From NCBI GenBank assembly GCA_017619585.1, contig JAFZSA010000034.1, positions 248,001 to 312,000 of the forward strand: a stretch of DNA of 64,000 nucleotides, written 5' to 3'. Shown in pieces: positions 8,492-17,751 of this stretch (position 1 is the first letter of the stretch; the number at the start of each line of letters is the position of its first letter). This DNA comes from Bacteroidaceae bacterium. Its GTDB lineage: Bacteria > Bacteroidota > Bacteroidia > Bacteroidales > Bacteroidaceae. Position numbers and translations under genes: made by a program. The notes below the pieces were generated by a model. It saw only the letters and a program-made list of their open reading frames with translations. It was not told the DNA's origin and did not search any database.

Positions 8492-9091
8492 TTATTTTGT
8501 GTTATCCTGTTTAGTCTGAGGCCAAGGAGCGATGGTGCTGGTCTGTATATCACCTTCGCGGAAGAGCACCTCTACCACCTTCTTGACGGCGCAGAGGTTG
8601 CAGCCGTCGCAGTGACTGAAACGGTATTTGCCGTATATATCGCCACATGCAACGGTGCCTTCCTGCGATTTGAACTCATCATATACCTCGCGAGCCAGAC
8701 GCAAATGCTTCTCCTTGTCGCCGCTGGCATAAAACCCCAGGGCCATGATGGCACCTGTGAGGGCTCCGCAAGTACCCTGCGAGAACTCGTGGCCGATGCC
8801 GCCCGAGAAGCTGTCTGACATGCTGCGCAGCTGCTGTTCGGTAAAGTCGGAACCCAGCGTTGATGCTATGGCTGTGAGCGAGATGGCTGAGCATCCGTAG
8901 TGTTTACCTTGGCGGAGGGCTATCTGTCGTTGTGCTTCGGCTACAAGTGAATCCAGCGTTTCGTGAGGTGTGGTTGCCCGGAAGGCTGGCGGAAAGGCGT
9001 GCCGCAGTGTGTCGGCACTGACCGATTCCGCTGCCATGACCACGGGCACAGAGGCCAGTGTTGCCAATATGGTGAGTTGCTGATATCCCAT
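8492..9091 (-). CDS. Secreted C_GCAxxG_C_C family protein
   Basis: The 199-residue protein has an apparent N-terminal signal (MGYQQLTILATLASVPVVMA) and then the cysteine pattern of the C_GCAxxG_C_C family: HYGCSAISLTAIA (about residues 63-75), SQGTCGALTGAIMALGFYA (about 104-122), and a later cluster ...CGDIYGKYRFSHCDGCNLC. The family is redox-active and often cytoplasmic; a signal peptide is unusual. It sits between two secreted tandem OsmC proteins and a metal-type lipoprotein in the same operon, so a shared thiol or peroxide chemistry in the periplasm is plausible but not shown. Confidence 0.7.
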   Translation of the reverse strand: MGYQQLTILATLASVPVVMAAESVSADTLRHAFPPAFRATTPHETLDSLVAEAQRQIALRQGKHYGCSAISLTAIASTLGSDFTEQQLRSMSDSFSGGIGHEFSQGTCGALTGAIMALGFYASGDKEKHLRLAREVYDEFKSQEGTVACGDIYGKYRFSHCDGCNLCAVKKVVEVLFREGDIQTSTIAPWPQTKQDNTK

Positions 9092-9129
9092 GAGAAATTG
9101 GTTATTGGTTATAGACCAGTTATTGAGAA

Positions 9130-10356
9130 TTATTTTTTCTGTGGCTTGAAGCTGCCGCGGACAATGCGGTGCTCAAAGGTCTGTGTGTCCTTGAACAGAT
9201 TGTACATGGGGCAGATCTTCTCAACGGCCTCTATCCATTCCTTTACAGCCTGGTCGTTTTCGGGTGTCAAGGCATGTAGGGTGTAGCGCACATTCTGAGG
9301 GGCGATAGACAGGTTCTCGTAGCCCTTGCGTCCGGCACGTGGGTCCCATTCGGCCTGAACGGTCAGCGAGATAGAATCTACATCCAGTCCGCGCTCGGCA
9401 GCCTGACCCAGTGAGATGTGTGTGATACAGGTTCCCAGGATGCCAAGTACACCCTCTATGGAAGTCATACCCAGATTGGTGCCGCCCAGATAGGCAGGAT
9501 TGTCGTGCAGAATCAGGTACTTGTCGTTCACCGTCAACTGGCGTACGCCGTTGGGGAAGACCTTCACCCAGGGACCTTGCTTCACCTCTCTGGGCTTGCG
9601 ATCGGCAGCAGCTTTGTTGTTCTTGGCCAGTTTCTCCCATTTGGCACGACTTGCCTGCAGGGCTTGACGCTTTCCGTGGATGTATTCGCGCAGGCTGGCC
9701 AGTGTCTCGCCTCCTACCTTACGTTTGCGGGGGGAGTCCTTGCGGTCGATAATCAGCTGGGGTGTAACAGCGGCTTTCACTAGTGTGGCTACTGCCGAGT
9801 TCTGCTCTGCCAGCACGGCCAGTTTCTCCAGTTCGGCATCAGAGGCAGGAGAGTCAATATAAAGGGTGTAGAGGAAATTGCGGGGATAGGCTACGCGACC
9901 TGTGGGTTCTGTGTCCGGACGGCCATGAATCTCTATGGTCAGCGAGTCGATGTCAATGCCCAACAGGGCAGCCTGGTTCAGGTAGCTGTCGGCAAGGTCA
10001 GAAGCAAAGACGGCCTGAGCTGTTGTGGGGGTATCAACGCCCGAATCCTGTCCGCCGTGAGCATAGCCGCAATCGCCGATGTAATGGAACTCGCGGATGC
10101 GCAGTTCTCTGACGCCTGAGCGGTTCTTAGCCACCACATTGGCGGTTACTGTAACGGGTTGCAGATCTTCGGCAGGGATGGCGTTCCAGGCCAGCAGGGT
10201 TCCCCTGCGTTCCCTGAGGTGATTGCGGAGTGATGGGGCGTTCTTCTCCAACTGTTGTTTGTCGGAACTCTTCTTGAAAATATCTAAGACACCTTGTGCC
10301 TGTACTGTTGTAAACTGGATGGCCAGTGCTGCTATAATAATGTTTGCTTTCTTCAT
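9130..10356 (-). CDS. Secreted tandem OsmC-like protein, copy B
   Basis: The 408-residue protein has a signal peptide (MKKANIIIAALAIQFTTVQAQG) and two OsmC-type halves. The first (about residues 60-200) keeps the fold pattern (VFASDLADSYLNQAALLGIDIDS) but lacks the family cysteine. The second (about 250-405) has both: ILGTCITHISLGQAAERG and KICPMYNLF. In OsmC/Ohr proteins two such cysteines reduce organic hydroperoxides. Only one half therefore looks catalytic. OsmC proteins are normally cytoplasmic with one domain, so a secreted double form is unusual. It lies 24 bases from its paralogue and belongs to the SusCD operon. Confidence 0.75.
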   Translation of the reverse strand: MKKANIIIAALAIQFTTVQAQGVLDIFKKSSDKQQLEKNAPSLRNHLRERRGTLLAWNAIPAEDLQPVTVTANVVAKNRSGVRELRIREFHYIGDCGYAHGGQDSGVDTPTTAQAVFASDLADSYLNQAALLGIDIDSLTIEIHGRPDTEPTGRVAYPRNFLYTLYIDSPASDAELEKLAVLAEQNSAVATLVKAAVTPQLIIDRKDSPRKRKVGGETLASLREYIHGKRQALQASRAKWEKLAKNNKAAADRKPREVKQGPWVKVFPNGVRQLTVNDKYLILHDNPAYLGGTNLGMTSIEGVLGILGTCITHISLGQAAERGLDVDSISLTVQAEWDPRAGRKGYENLSIAPQNVRYTLHALTPENDQAVKEWIEAVEKICPMYNLFKDTQTFEHRIVRGSFKPQKK

Positions 10357-10380
10357 AATGGTTTGTTCTTTTTTAATGGT

Positions 10381-11652
10381 TTATTTGTTCTTTGCTTTAA
10401 CTCTTTCTATTCTTCCGGATATTTTCTGGGCGTTGGTTACCAGATTGTAGATGGGGCATCCGTGTTCCGTATCTTCAACCAACTGCCTGATGACGGTTTC
10501 TTCGCGCGGACTGCTGATGACTACCCTCATTTCTATGTCTGTAGGGTAAAGTGGAACTGCCTCGTAGCCCTTTCGACCTGCACGTGGGTCAAATTGTGCT
10601 GTGAGTGCCACATTGATGGTATCTACTGGAATCCTGTTACGTGCTGCTGTTCCTTCTGCTACGTGTGTGAAGCATGATCCTAACAAACCGATGTGACTTT
10701 CTACTGCTGTGGGGCCAAGGTCATTGCCTCCGAACAGCTTTGGATGGTCCTGCAGCACTCTGTGGTGACGCACCTGCAATACAGTTACTCCCGTACTGGG
10801 GTTAATGAATGCCGATGGACCGTCAGGGCTCAGATAACTATCGGTCTGTGCCGGTGTGAAACGGTTAGCTCGCGAATAAGGGTAGTCGTAGGCATAGCCG
10901 CCGAACTTGGAACGGTCAGGGCGCTGTCCGCTCTCGCGTAGTTTCCTATTGGCTTCGCCTTTACGGGTTTCCCATTCTATGAACTCGCGTAATCCAGGCT
11001 GATAAGTTGGTGGGATTTCCAGATTCTCGGCACTTTGGTGATACTCCACCACAGTTCTCACGTTGTTTGCCCGTATGGAGAACTGATAAAGCGGGGAGTT
11101 CTGCTCTGCGCTGAGGCGGAGGGCTTCCAACTTCTCGTCCGGGGCAGGTGAATCAATATAGATGGTATAGTCCAATCCCCAGTCCTGCAGGCTGTGTCCC
11201 GTCTGCTTGATATTGATGGCCAGCGAGTCGATGGCAATTCCCTTGATGGCAGCCTGCGTTACATAGCTGTCTATAAGGTCACCGGCAATGGCAGCGATGA
11301 CGTGGTCCGGAGTACCGATACCGAAGTCGTACCCTCCGTTGTTATAGCCGCTGTCATTAAAGTATTCGTGCTCGCGAATGATGACGTGTCGGGTTCCGGC
11401 ACGCTGTTCTGCCGTAGCAAAGGCCTTGACGGTTACAGGCTGCAAGGCATCGGTAGGAATGGCGCGGAACGACTTCACGGCTTTCTTCCTACGGGCAAGC
11501 AGGTCGCGGAAACTGGGTGAACTCTTGGTGGCCTTACGGAACCATGCTGCATCTGTTACGGCTCTGTTCAGCCGTTGGTCGTTTTGTTGTGCCAGTGCGG
11601 TGCTTACTGCCGCACTGGCTAATATGGTTGCAAGAAAGATTCTTCTTATCAT
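10381..11652 (-). CDS. Secreted tandem OsmC-like protein, copy A
   Basis: A 423-residue paralogue of the next gene. After a signal peptide (MIRRIFLATILASAAVSTALAQ) come two OsmC-like halves. Half one has GTPDHVIAAIAGDLIDSYVT, with Asp where the family has Cys. Half two has GLLGSCFTHVAEGTAARNRI and HGCPIYNLVTN, with both cysteines. The shared phrase DPRAGRKGYE in both paralogues shows recent common origin. A periplasmic thiol-dependent peroxidase or a sulfur-compound-processing role is possible; substrate is unknown. The gap to SusD upstream is 37 bases. Confidence 0.75.
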   Translation of the reverse strand: MIRRIFLATILASAAVSTALAQQNDQRLNRAVTDAAWFRKATKSSPSFRDLLARRKKAVKSFRAIPTDALQPVTVKAFATAEQRAGTRHVIIREHEYFNDSGYNNGGYDFGIGTPDHVIAAIAGDLIDSYVTQAAIKGIAIDSLAINIKQTGHSLQDWGLDYTIYIDSPAPDEKLEALRLSAEQNSPLYQFSIRANNVRTVVEYHQSAENLEIPPTYQPGLREFIEWETRKGEANRKLRESGQRPDRSKFGGYAYDYPYSRANRFTPAQTDSYLSPDGPSAFINPSTGVTVLQVRHHRVLQDHPKLFGGNDLGPTAVESHIGLLGSCFTHVAEGTAARNRIPVDTINVALTAQFDPRAGRKGYEAVPLYPTDIEMRVVISSPREETVIRQLVEDTEHGCPIYNLVTNAQKISGRIERVKAKNK

Positions 11653-11689
11653 AATTGTTATCCTTTCCTTTTACGTTAACCTTTTGTAT

Positions 11690-13315
11690 TTATTCCCTTC
11701 CCTTGTAAGGATTGCTGGCAATTTCGCTGCCGTCGTATCCGTAGTTCTGCCAGAGGTTGGGATTCACCTCACGCTGTGCTTGCGGGATGGGGTAGCGGTA
11801 ATGCTTGAAGTCGATGGTCTGCTTCTTGTATTCGGGATAGTCTGTTGCCAACTTACTGTTCTTGATGGTTTTTACCAGAATCTTCCAGCGCTTCAGATCC
11901 AGCAGATGCTTCTGTTCCAGGGTGAACTCCCAGCTACGTTCCTGGATGATGGCATTGCGGAAGCCTTCGTAGTCAAGTCCTGTTGTCAGGTCGTGTGGCT
12001 GTGCAGCACCATTGATATCCTCGCGGAAGGCACGGCGACGAACCTTGTTGAAGGCTTCGTATGCCAGATTGTTGGGCTGACGGTCGCGTTCGTTGATGGC
12101 CTCGGCCAGCACCAGGTATACCTCTGCAAGACGTATTACCTGACGGTTCATAGCGCGGTCTGCGGCACTGGTCTCGGGTGTGTCGTGGTCTATGTATTTA
12201 TTGTAGCGCGAGTAGCCTGATTCCTTGATGCCATCGCCGTCGGCATCATAGTAGAAGTGGAAGTAGCTCTGCGTAGAGGGACGCCACAGTGAGTCGGCAA
12301 ACGACACGTCCTTGCGTTGGTCGCCTGGCAGATAGGAATTCTCTACGGTATTGTCTGGACCCGGTGCTATGTGAGGCAATGCCACACTGTAAGAGGTAGA
12401 GAAAGAGCAGTGGCAGAGGTGGTTGTTACCAGAAGCATCGTTGTTGCGGGTGCTGGAGCCCAGATAGAACTGTATGGCGAAGATACTCTCCTTACCGTTA
12501 CGGTTCTGGTTGTTCCAGTTGTCATAGAACTCCTCTTCCAGCGCATATTGGTTGGAGTCGATAACCTTCTGAGCATACTGCGCAGCCTTGTCAAAATATT
12601 CTCGGCGCTGCTCATCATTCAGGTTGTCATCTACCTGTGCCCATGTCAGATAGACCTTAGCCAGTGCTGCGTTGGCGGCTCCACGGGTAGCTCGGCCTAT
12701 ATCGCCTTGTCCGTATTCGCTTACCTCCGGCAACTTGTCGGCTGCATCTGTCAGGTCGTTAACAATCTGCTGATACACCTCTGTTTCTGAACTTCTGACT
12801 GCATTGACACCTCCGCCAACGGTGGTGACGATGGGCACGGGACCCCATAGCTGCACGGCATAGTTCAGATAATAGGCACGCAGGAATTTGGCCTCGCCTA
12901 CAACTTGACGGGCAATCTTCTCTGATACGCCATCCGGACGGGCTTCCAGTTTGGCTATGACATCATTGGCACGTGCCGTTGACGTATAGATGGCCTGCCA
13001 CAACTTGGTGATGTATGAGTTACTGCCGTCCCATGAAAGCAGTCCCAGCATACCGCCACCGCCATTGGGGTTCTCGCCTGAAACGGTGGTCTCTGTTGGC
13101 AAGTCTATCAGGTACATAAAGGTGGTGGCCAGTTCTATGTCAGAAGCGTAAACGGCATTGACCAGTGCTTTGGCATCTTCGTCACTCTGAGGGAGGTTGC
13201 TTTCGGCCAGCTCGCTCAGGTTGCCCTGATCCAGCGATTCGCAGGCGGTGAAAGCAGAGACGCTTAGTCCCAGTGCCAGGGTTATGGCAGTATTGTATAT
13301 GGTAATCTTCTTCAT
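11690..13315 (-). CDS. SusD/RagB-like outer-membrane substrate-binding lipoprotein
   Basis: The 541-residue protein begins with a lipoprotein signal ending AFTAC, followed by the N-terminal TPR helices seen in SusD (LWQAIYTSTARANDVIAKLE, then VGEAKFLRAYYLNYAVQLWGPVPIVT) and the C-terminal RagB part (RLAEVYLVLAEAINE, ERSWEFTLEQKHLLDLKRW). SusD proteins cap their SusC porin and capture the ligand at the cell surface. The ligand here is probably not a glycan, since no glycoside hydrolase is in the operon and the promoter is shared with cysK; a sulfur-containing compound or a metal chelate is an inference. Confidence 0.92.
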   Translation of the reverse strand: MKKITIYNTAITLALGLSVSAFTACESLDQGNLSELAESNLPQSDEDAKALVNAVYASDIELATTFMYLIDLPTETTVSGENPNGGGGMLGLLSWDGSNSYITKLWQAIYTSTARANDVIAKLEARPDGVSEKIARQVVGEAKFLRAYYLNYAVQLWGPVPIVTTVGGGVNAVRSSETEVYQQIVNDLTDAADKLPEVSEYGQGDIGRATRGAANAALAKVYLTWAQVDDNLNDEQRREYFDKAAQYAQKVIDSNQYALEEEFYDNWNNQNRNGKESIFAIQFYLGSSTRNNDASGNNHLCHCSFSTSYSVALPHIAPGPDNTVENSYLPGDQRKDVSFADSLWRPSTQSYFHFYYDADGDGIKESGYSRYNKYIDHDTPETSAADRAMNRQVIRLAEVYLVLAEAINERDRQPNNLAYEAFNKVRRRAFREDINGAAQPHDLTTGLDYEGFRNAIIQERSWEFTLEQKHLLDLKRWKILVKTIKNSKLATDYPEYKKQTIDFKHYRYPIPQAQREVNPNLWQNYGYDGSEIASNPYKGRE

Positions 13316-13341
13316 AATGCTAAGTCTTAATGGATTTGATG

Positions 13342-16300
13342 TTAATATGACAGTTTTACGCCGAAGGTGAAAGTACGGGCTGAGGGGTATGTTCCGTTGT
13401 CGGTATAACCGCTGTACTCGGGGTCATAGCCTCTGTAGCTGGTGATAGTCAGCAGGTTCTGAGCCGATGCATAGAGGTAGAGACCCAGTTTCTGTCCGTT
13501 CTTCAACTTGGGTTGCAGGTTGTAGCCCAACTGGATGTTCTTCAGACGCAGGTAGCTGGCGTCCTCAATATAGCGGCTATCCAGATAAAGGGCTGTTGAA
13601 CTGCCTACGTAAGCACGGGGAATGGTGGTGCTGGGGCTGTTTTCAGTCCAGCGGTCAAGCAAGACGGCAGAGCCGTTATAGCTGATGTTGGGTGTCTCCA
13701 AAGCCTGCTGCAGTTGGTTGTAGAGCTTGTTGCCGTAGGAGCCCTGGAAGTTCAGGCTGAGGTCCCATTTCTTGTAGCGCAGCTGAGAGGCAAAGCCGTA
13801 GGTGAACTTAGGCTGTGCTGAGCCCAGTACCACGCGGTCATTCTCTTGATCTACTACGCCGTCGCCGTTTTGGTCAACCCATTTGGCATCACCATATTCT
13901 ATTGTAGCCTTGGTAGAGGGTACGGGTACCTTGCTCAGGTCATTGCATTTCTGTACTACACCGTCAAATTCCCATCCGTAGTATGTTCCCAATGCTTCGC
14001 CCACACGGATAATGGTGTTGCCGTTGATAATCTCGCTCTGTGCACCGCCCAGGCTGGTTACCTTATTTGTGTTGCGGGCAATGTTGGCAGAAGCGTTCCA
14101 TGACAGGTCTTTCTTCTGAATCAGTGATGCGTTCACGGCAAACTCCACACCTTCGTTCGTTACATTACCGATGTTGGAGAGCTGGGTGCTAAAGCCTGTG
14201 GTCTGCTCTACGGGAATCTCCAGCAAGAGGTCAGAGGTCTTCTTCTTGTAATAGTCGAAGACAAAGCCTACACGTCCCTTCAGGATGTTGAAGTCGAAGC
14301 CCAGGTCATACGAGGTGGTGCTTTCCCACTTCAGATTGTCATTGCCAAGGCCGGAGCGGTAGTAGGCAGTATTCTTTGTCCCGCCGAAGAAATAGTGGGT
14401 GGCAGCATAAGTAGAGAGGAAACGGTAGTCGCCAATCTCCTGATTACCTACTGTACCGATGCTGGCACGCAGCTTCAGGTCCTCTATCCACTTGATATCC
14501 TTCAGCCACTTCTCATCATTCACATTCCATGATGCACCAAGAGAGGGGAACCATCCCCACTTGTTGTTCTTGGCAAAACGACTGGAACCGTCGGCACGCA
14601 AGGTGGCTGTCAGGTGGTAGCGGTCAAGCAATGAATAGTTGATACGGCCGATGCCGGAATACAGGACTGAGTTGACGAATGCAGACTCTGTGGCAAGGTT
14701 CAGTGAGCCGGATTGCAGGCTGTGATAGCCCAAGTTCTCATTGGCAAAGTAGGCGGTGGAGCCATGCAGGCGTTCGCTTTTCTCCTGCTGGTAGGTGTAA
14801 CCACCCAGAACTTCCAGCGCGTGGTTGCCGAACTTCTTGTTCCATGTCAGTGTGGCCTCGAACTGGTCGCTCTCGGAACGTCTTGTACCGATGGCACCGT
14901 AGCCGTTAGAGTTAAAGCCTATCTGTGAGTATTCGCCACCGAAGATGTTCTGACGGGTATTGATGATATTGACAGAACCTTGAGTGCGGAAACGCAGTCC
15001 GGGGATAATATCCCATGAGGCGAATCCTGATACCAGCACATTGTCGCTCTTAGTCTCGGCAGAGACATCCACCAGGTCGGCGATGGGGTTGATGGTGTGC
15101 TCGTTGCGTACGAAGTCGCCAGACTCGAAGGGATTCTCGTAGTTCCATGAGCCGTCAGGGTTATATACTGCTACGGCTGGTGAGGAGCGCAGGGCCTTGT
15201 CCAACAGGCCGCTGAAGTTGCCCGCCATACCGCGCAAGCCTTGCTGACCATTGCGTGTTGTCTTGGATACATTGGCTTTTACGCCTACAGTTAGGTTCTT
15301 GAAGAGGTCGCGCTCGTAGTTGAAACGTCCTCCGATGCGGGTAAAGTTCGTACCACGAACGATACCGTTCTGGTTGACGTAGTTACCAGAGATCAGGAAG
15401 CGCTCCTTGTCTCCTCCGCCGCTTACAGACAGCTGGTGCTGCTGGGTGGTGGCTGTGCGGAACAACTCGTCCTGCCAGTCGGTACCCTTGCCCCATGAAG
15501 CTACTGCCTCGGGAGTTACTCCTGTAGCCTTCTTCTGTGCGTCGGTAGCCAGTTCCAGATACAGGTCGCCCCACTGCTGGGCATCCAACAGATCCAGTGT
15601 CTTGCGGACGTTGGATACGCCTACAGAATAGCCATAGTTCACTTTCAGCTTACCTTTCTTGCCTTTCTTGGTGGTAACGATAATCACACCGTTGGCACCA
15701 CGTGAACCATAGATGGCAGAGGCAGATACATCCTTCAGCACTTCTATGGACTCAATGTCTGACGGGTTGATAGATGCCAGCGGGTTGAAGTTGGTGCCGG
15801 CATAGCTGTTGCCTGTGTTGGTAGATGAGCTGCTATTGTAAATCAAAACGCCGTCTATGACGTAGAGGGGCTCGTTGCCGCCGTTGATGGAGTTGCCTCC
15901 ACGGATGCGGATATTGACAGAAGAGCCTGGCTGACCGGATGAAGAGGTAGCGTCAAGTCCGGCTACTGCTCCGCCCAGAATGTTGTCTAACGAGGTGGAG
16001 ACCTGCAGCAACTCATCGTTCTTGACTGTTGTCACCGCACCTGTCAGGGACTTACGCTTCTGCGTACCGTAACCTACAACAACTACCTCGCTCAGTTTGT
16101 TGGCATTGTCCAACAGGGCTATTTCTACGGGTTCCTCAAAATCATAGACATCTACGTCCTGTTCGCGGTAGCCTATGAATTTCACTTTCAGTGTCAGTGG
16201 CGGCTCTACCTTACTCTCTAACTGGAAGAATCCGTCCTCGTCTGTTACTACGCCTTGCAGCTTGGCTGATTTGATGGCTACTGACGCACCTATCAATGGT

Positions 16301-16404
16301 TCGCCGGTGCGGGCATCTATGATATGGCCTTTAATCAGGTTCTGGGATAGGGCCAATAGGGGGCTGATCGCAACGCATGTTGCAATAAATAATCTTCTTA
16401 CCAT
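13342..16404 (-). CDS. SusC/RagA-like TonB-dependent outer-membrane transporter
   Basis: The 1020-residue protein has a signal peptide, a carboxypeptidase-like beta-sandwich (GHIIDARTGEPLIGASVAIK, about residues 28-105), the linker SEVVVVGYGTQKRKSLTGAV, a plug containing IRIRGGNSINGGNEPLYVIDGV, and a barrel that ends in FGVKLSY. These are standard SusC marks. Together with the SusD gene 26 bases downstream it forms a TonB-powered importer in the outer membrane. It is the second gene of the operon, 25 bases after the PstS-like protein gene. Confidence 0.95.
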   Translation of the reverse strand: MVRRLFIATCVAISPLLALSQNLIKGHIIDARTGEPLIGASVAIKSAKLQGVVTDEDGFFQLESKVEPPLTLKVKFIGYREQDVDVYDFEEPVEIALLDNANKLSEVVVVGYGTQKRKSLTGAVTTVKNDELLQVSTSLDNILGGAVAGLDATSSSGQPGSSVNIRIRGGNSINGGNEPLYVIDGVLIYNSSSSTNTGNSYAGTNFNPLASINPSDIESIEVLKDVSASAIYGSRGANGVIIVTTKKGKKGKLKVNYGYSVGVSNVRKTLDLLDAQQWGDLYLELATDAQKKATGVTPEAVASWGKGTDWQDELFRTATTQQHQLSVSGGGDKERFLISGNYVNQNGIVRGTNFTRIGGRFNYERDLFKNLTVGVKANVSKTTRNGQQGLRGMAGNFSGLLDKALRSSPAVAVYNPDGSWNYENPFESGDFVRNEHTINPIADLVDVSAETKSDNVLVSGFASWDIIPGLRFRTQGSVNIINTRQNIFGGEYSQIGFNSNGYGAIGTRRSESDQFEATLTWNKKFGNHALEVLGGYTYQQEKSERLHGSTAYFANENLGYHSLQSGSLNLATESAFVNSVLYSGIGRINYSLLDRYHLTATLRADGSSRFAKNNKWGWFPSLGASWNVNDEKWLKDIKWIEDLKLRASIGTVGNQEIGDYRFLSTYAATHYFFGGTKNTAYYRSGLGNDNLKWESTTSYDLGFDFNILKGRVGFVFDYYKKKTSDLLLEIPVEQTTGFSTQLSNIGNVTNEGVEFAVNASLIQKKDLSWNASANIARNTNKVTSLGGAQSEIINGNTIIRVGEALGTYYGWEFDGVVQKCNDLSKVPVPSTKATIEYGDAKWVDQNGDGVVDQENDRVVLGSAQPKFTYGFASQLRYKKWDLSLNFQGSYGNKLYNQLQQALETPNISYNGSAVLLDRWTENSPSTTIPRAYVGSSTALYLDSRYIEDASYLRLKNIQLGYNLQPKLKNGQKLGLYLYASAQNLLTITSYRGYDPEYSGYTDNGTYPSARTFTFGVKLSY

Positions 16405-16429
16405 AAAACAAAATTGTGGGTTTGGTTCT

Positions 16430-17329
16430 TTACTTTAGGTTCAATAGTCCGTACTGGTGATTGTACTTGGTGCCGTTTGTTACTACCCAGCTAAGGAAGC
16501 GGTTTACGTCTTCGTTAGCGTTCTTGTAGTGTACGCCTATCTTCTGTACGGTCACCTCCTGCACTTTTCCATGCTCCAAGGCATCTATAATCTGGTCCAA
16601 GGTTCCCTTGTCTGAGAAGCTTTCCTCAAGGTTCTTCTTTACGTCCAGACCTATGATGGACAGGTTTTCCTTGATGTGACGGCTCTTCAAGTCGAAGATG
16701 TTGGGCAGTGCATTGAATGATACACCCAGAGGGTCTTTCGTCAGCGCTGTGTTCAGGAAAAGATCATCGCCTGAGATGCGCTTACCTCGGAAGCTGGCGC
16801 TCTCCTCGCCGAAATTGTGTGCAAACGAGTTGGCTACCGAAGTGGCATTGCTGCCGCTATAAATAACAAGTTTCTCGAATTGTTTGATTTTCTTTACGTC
16901 CTCGTCAAAATCTTCGTTCAGGAAGTAAAGCTGCTTTAGTTTCTTTGAGTTCAGATGCTTACCCTCCAGCACTTTTGCTGCCTCACTGCCGCTGGCTGTG
17001 ATGGGTAATACGGCGAATTCGCCAAAATAAATGATATGGTCTTGGTTTTCTGCAACGGAATCGTTAGTGTTGAAAACAACATTCAGGTCAATGTCATCCT
17101 GATTCTGTCCGTTCTTTGCTATTTGGAATTCTACGTTGGGCTGAGTCTTGGCATACTCTGTAATCCACTTCTCAACCAGCGGACGTGCAAATCTGGGCGC
17201 TTTTACATAGTGTACGCTAGATACATTGCTCACGCTGGCGTCAGGAGCGTCATTACCGTTACTTTCAGCCCAAATATTGCCGATATTGATGTTCAATAAA
17301 ACTGCTATGGCTAATGCTATTCTTTTCAT
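16430..17329 (-). CDS. PstS-like periplasmic binding protein
   Basis: The 299-residue protein has a signal peptide (MKRIALAIAVLLNINIGNIWA) and a type 2 periplasmic-binding fold of PstS type: ARPLVEKWITEYAKTQPNVEF at about residues 48-68, KLVIYSGSNATSVANSFAHNFG in the middle, and KDPLGVSFNALPNIFD near residue 200. The match to phosphate-binding proteins is by layout only; the ligand-binding residues are not clearly conserved and no ABC transporter genes follow. It is the first gene of the eight-gene operon, after a leader of about 220 bases, so it may bind the same cargo that SusCD brings in, or act as a sensor. Confidence 0.6.
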   Translation of the reverse strand: MKRIALAIAVLLNINIGNIWAESNGNDAPDASVSNVSSVHYVKAPRFARPLVEKWITEYAKTQPNVEFQIAKNGQNQDDIDLNVVFNTNDSVAENQDHIIYFGEFAVLPITASGSEAAKVLEGKHLNSKKLKQLYFLNEDFDEDVKKIKQFEKLVIYSGSNATSVANSFAHNFGEESASFRGKRISGDDLFLNTALTKDPLGVSFNALPNIFDLKSRHIKENLSIIGLDVKKNLEESFSDKGTLDQIIDALEHGKVQEVTVQKIGVHYKNANEDVNRFLSWVVTNGTKYNHQYGLLNLK

Positions 17330-17454
17330 AATGTTTCTTTTTGTTTTGTTCTTTACCTATTATATAATACACTCTTTCCTTTCCTGCTGTCATTATCATT
17401 GTGCAACAACAGCCCTGCATTCGCATTCGTTTCATTGTCTTCATAACCTTATTA

Positions 17455-17664
17455 ATATTGTTGTTGTTATTATCGTCGTTTTTTTATTGGCCGCCTTTTC
17501 AATTCTTCACTTTAATTTTGAATTATGAATTGAGAATTATGAATTGTTTGACGCTGCAAAGGTACGGCGGTTCTAGAGTCCCCACAATCCCTTTGATGTG
17601 TCATTTAGCATACCACATGTATGGTATATTGCCCAAAATGGGGTGATATATATAGTAAAAGGTA
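17455..17664 (-). promoter_or_regulatory. SusCD operon promoter, leader and operator block (copy 2 of 2)
   Basis: On the minus strand: dyad ATACCA-N6-TGGTAT (17610-17627), a long run identical to the cysK block, -7 box TACCTTTG (17564-17557), then a leader with AATTATG-type heptanucleotides (17498-17550) and a stretch near 17461-17500 that again resembles the cysK leader. The remaining leader down to 17330 is pyrimidine-rich with no recognised structure. Confidence 0.75.
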
Positions 17665-17686
17665 TGTTCCTAAGAGTCTTACTAAT

Positions 17687-17720
17687 GAAAAGAGAGGTCA
17701 TCCTGATGGGTGACCTCTCT
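17687..17720 (-). terminator. Terminator of the SHOCT protein gene
   Basis: Perfect 10-bp arms AGAGAGGTCA (17691-17700) and TGACCTCTCT (17711-17720) enclose 10 bases; on the minus strand a T tract follows. It lies just left of the mirrored region, so it has no copy inside the window. Confidence 0.8.
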
Positions 17721-17751
17721 CTCTGTTCCTGTATTAATTACTTACATTGAT

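Noticed and set aside
17330..17454. Riboswitch in the long leader of the SusCD operon
   Set aside because: I see no conserved riboswitch core; the leader is pyrimidine-rich and partly made of repeats.
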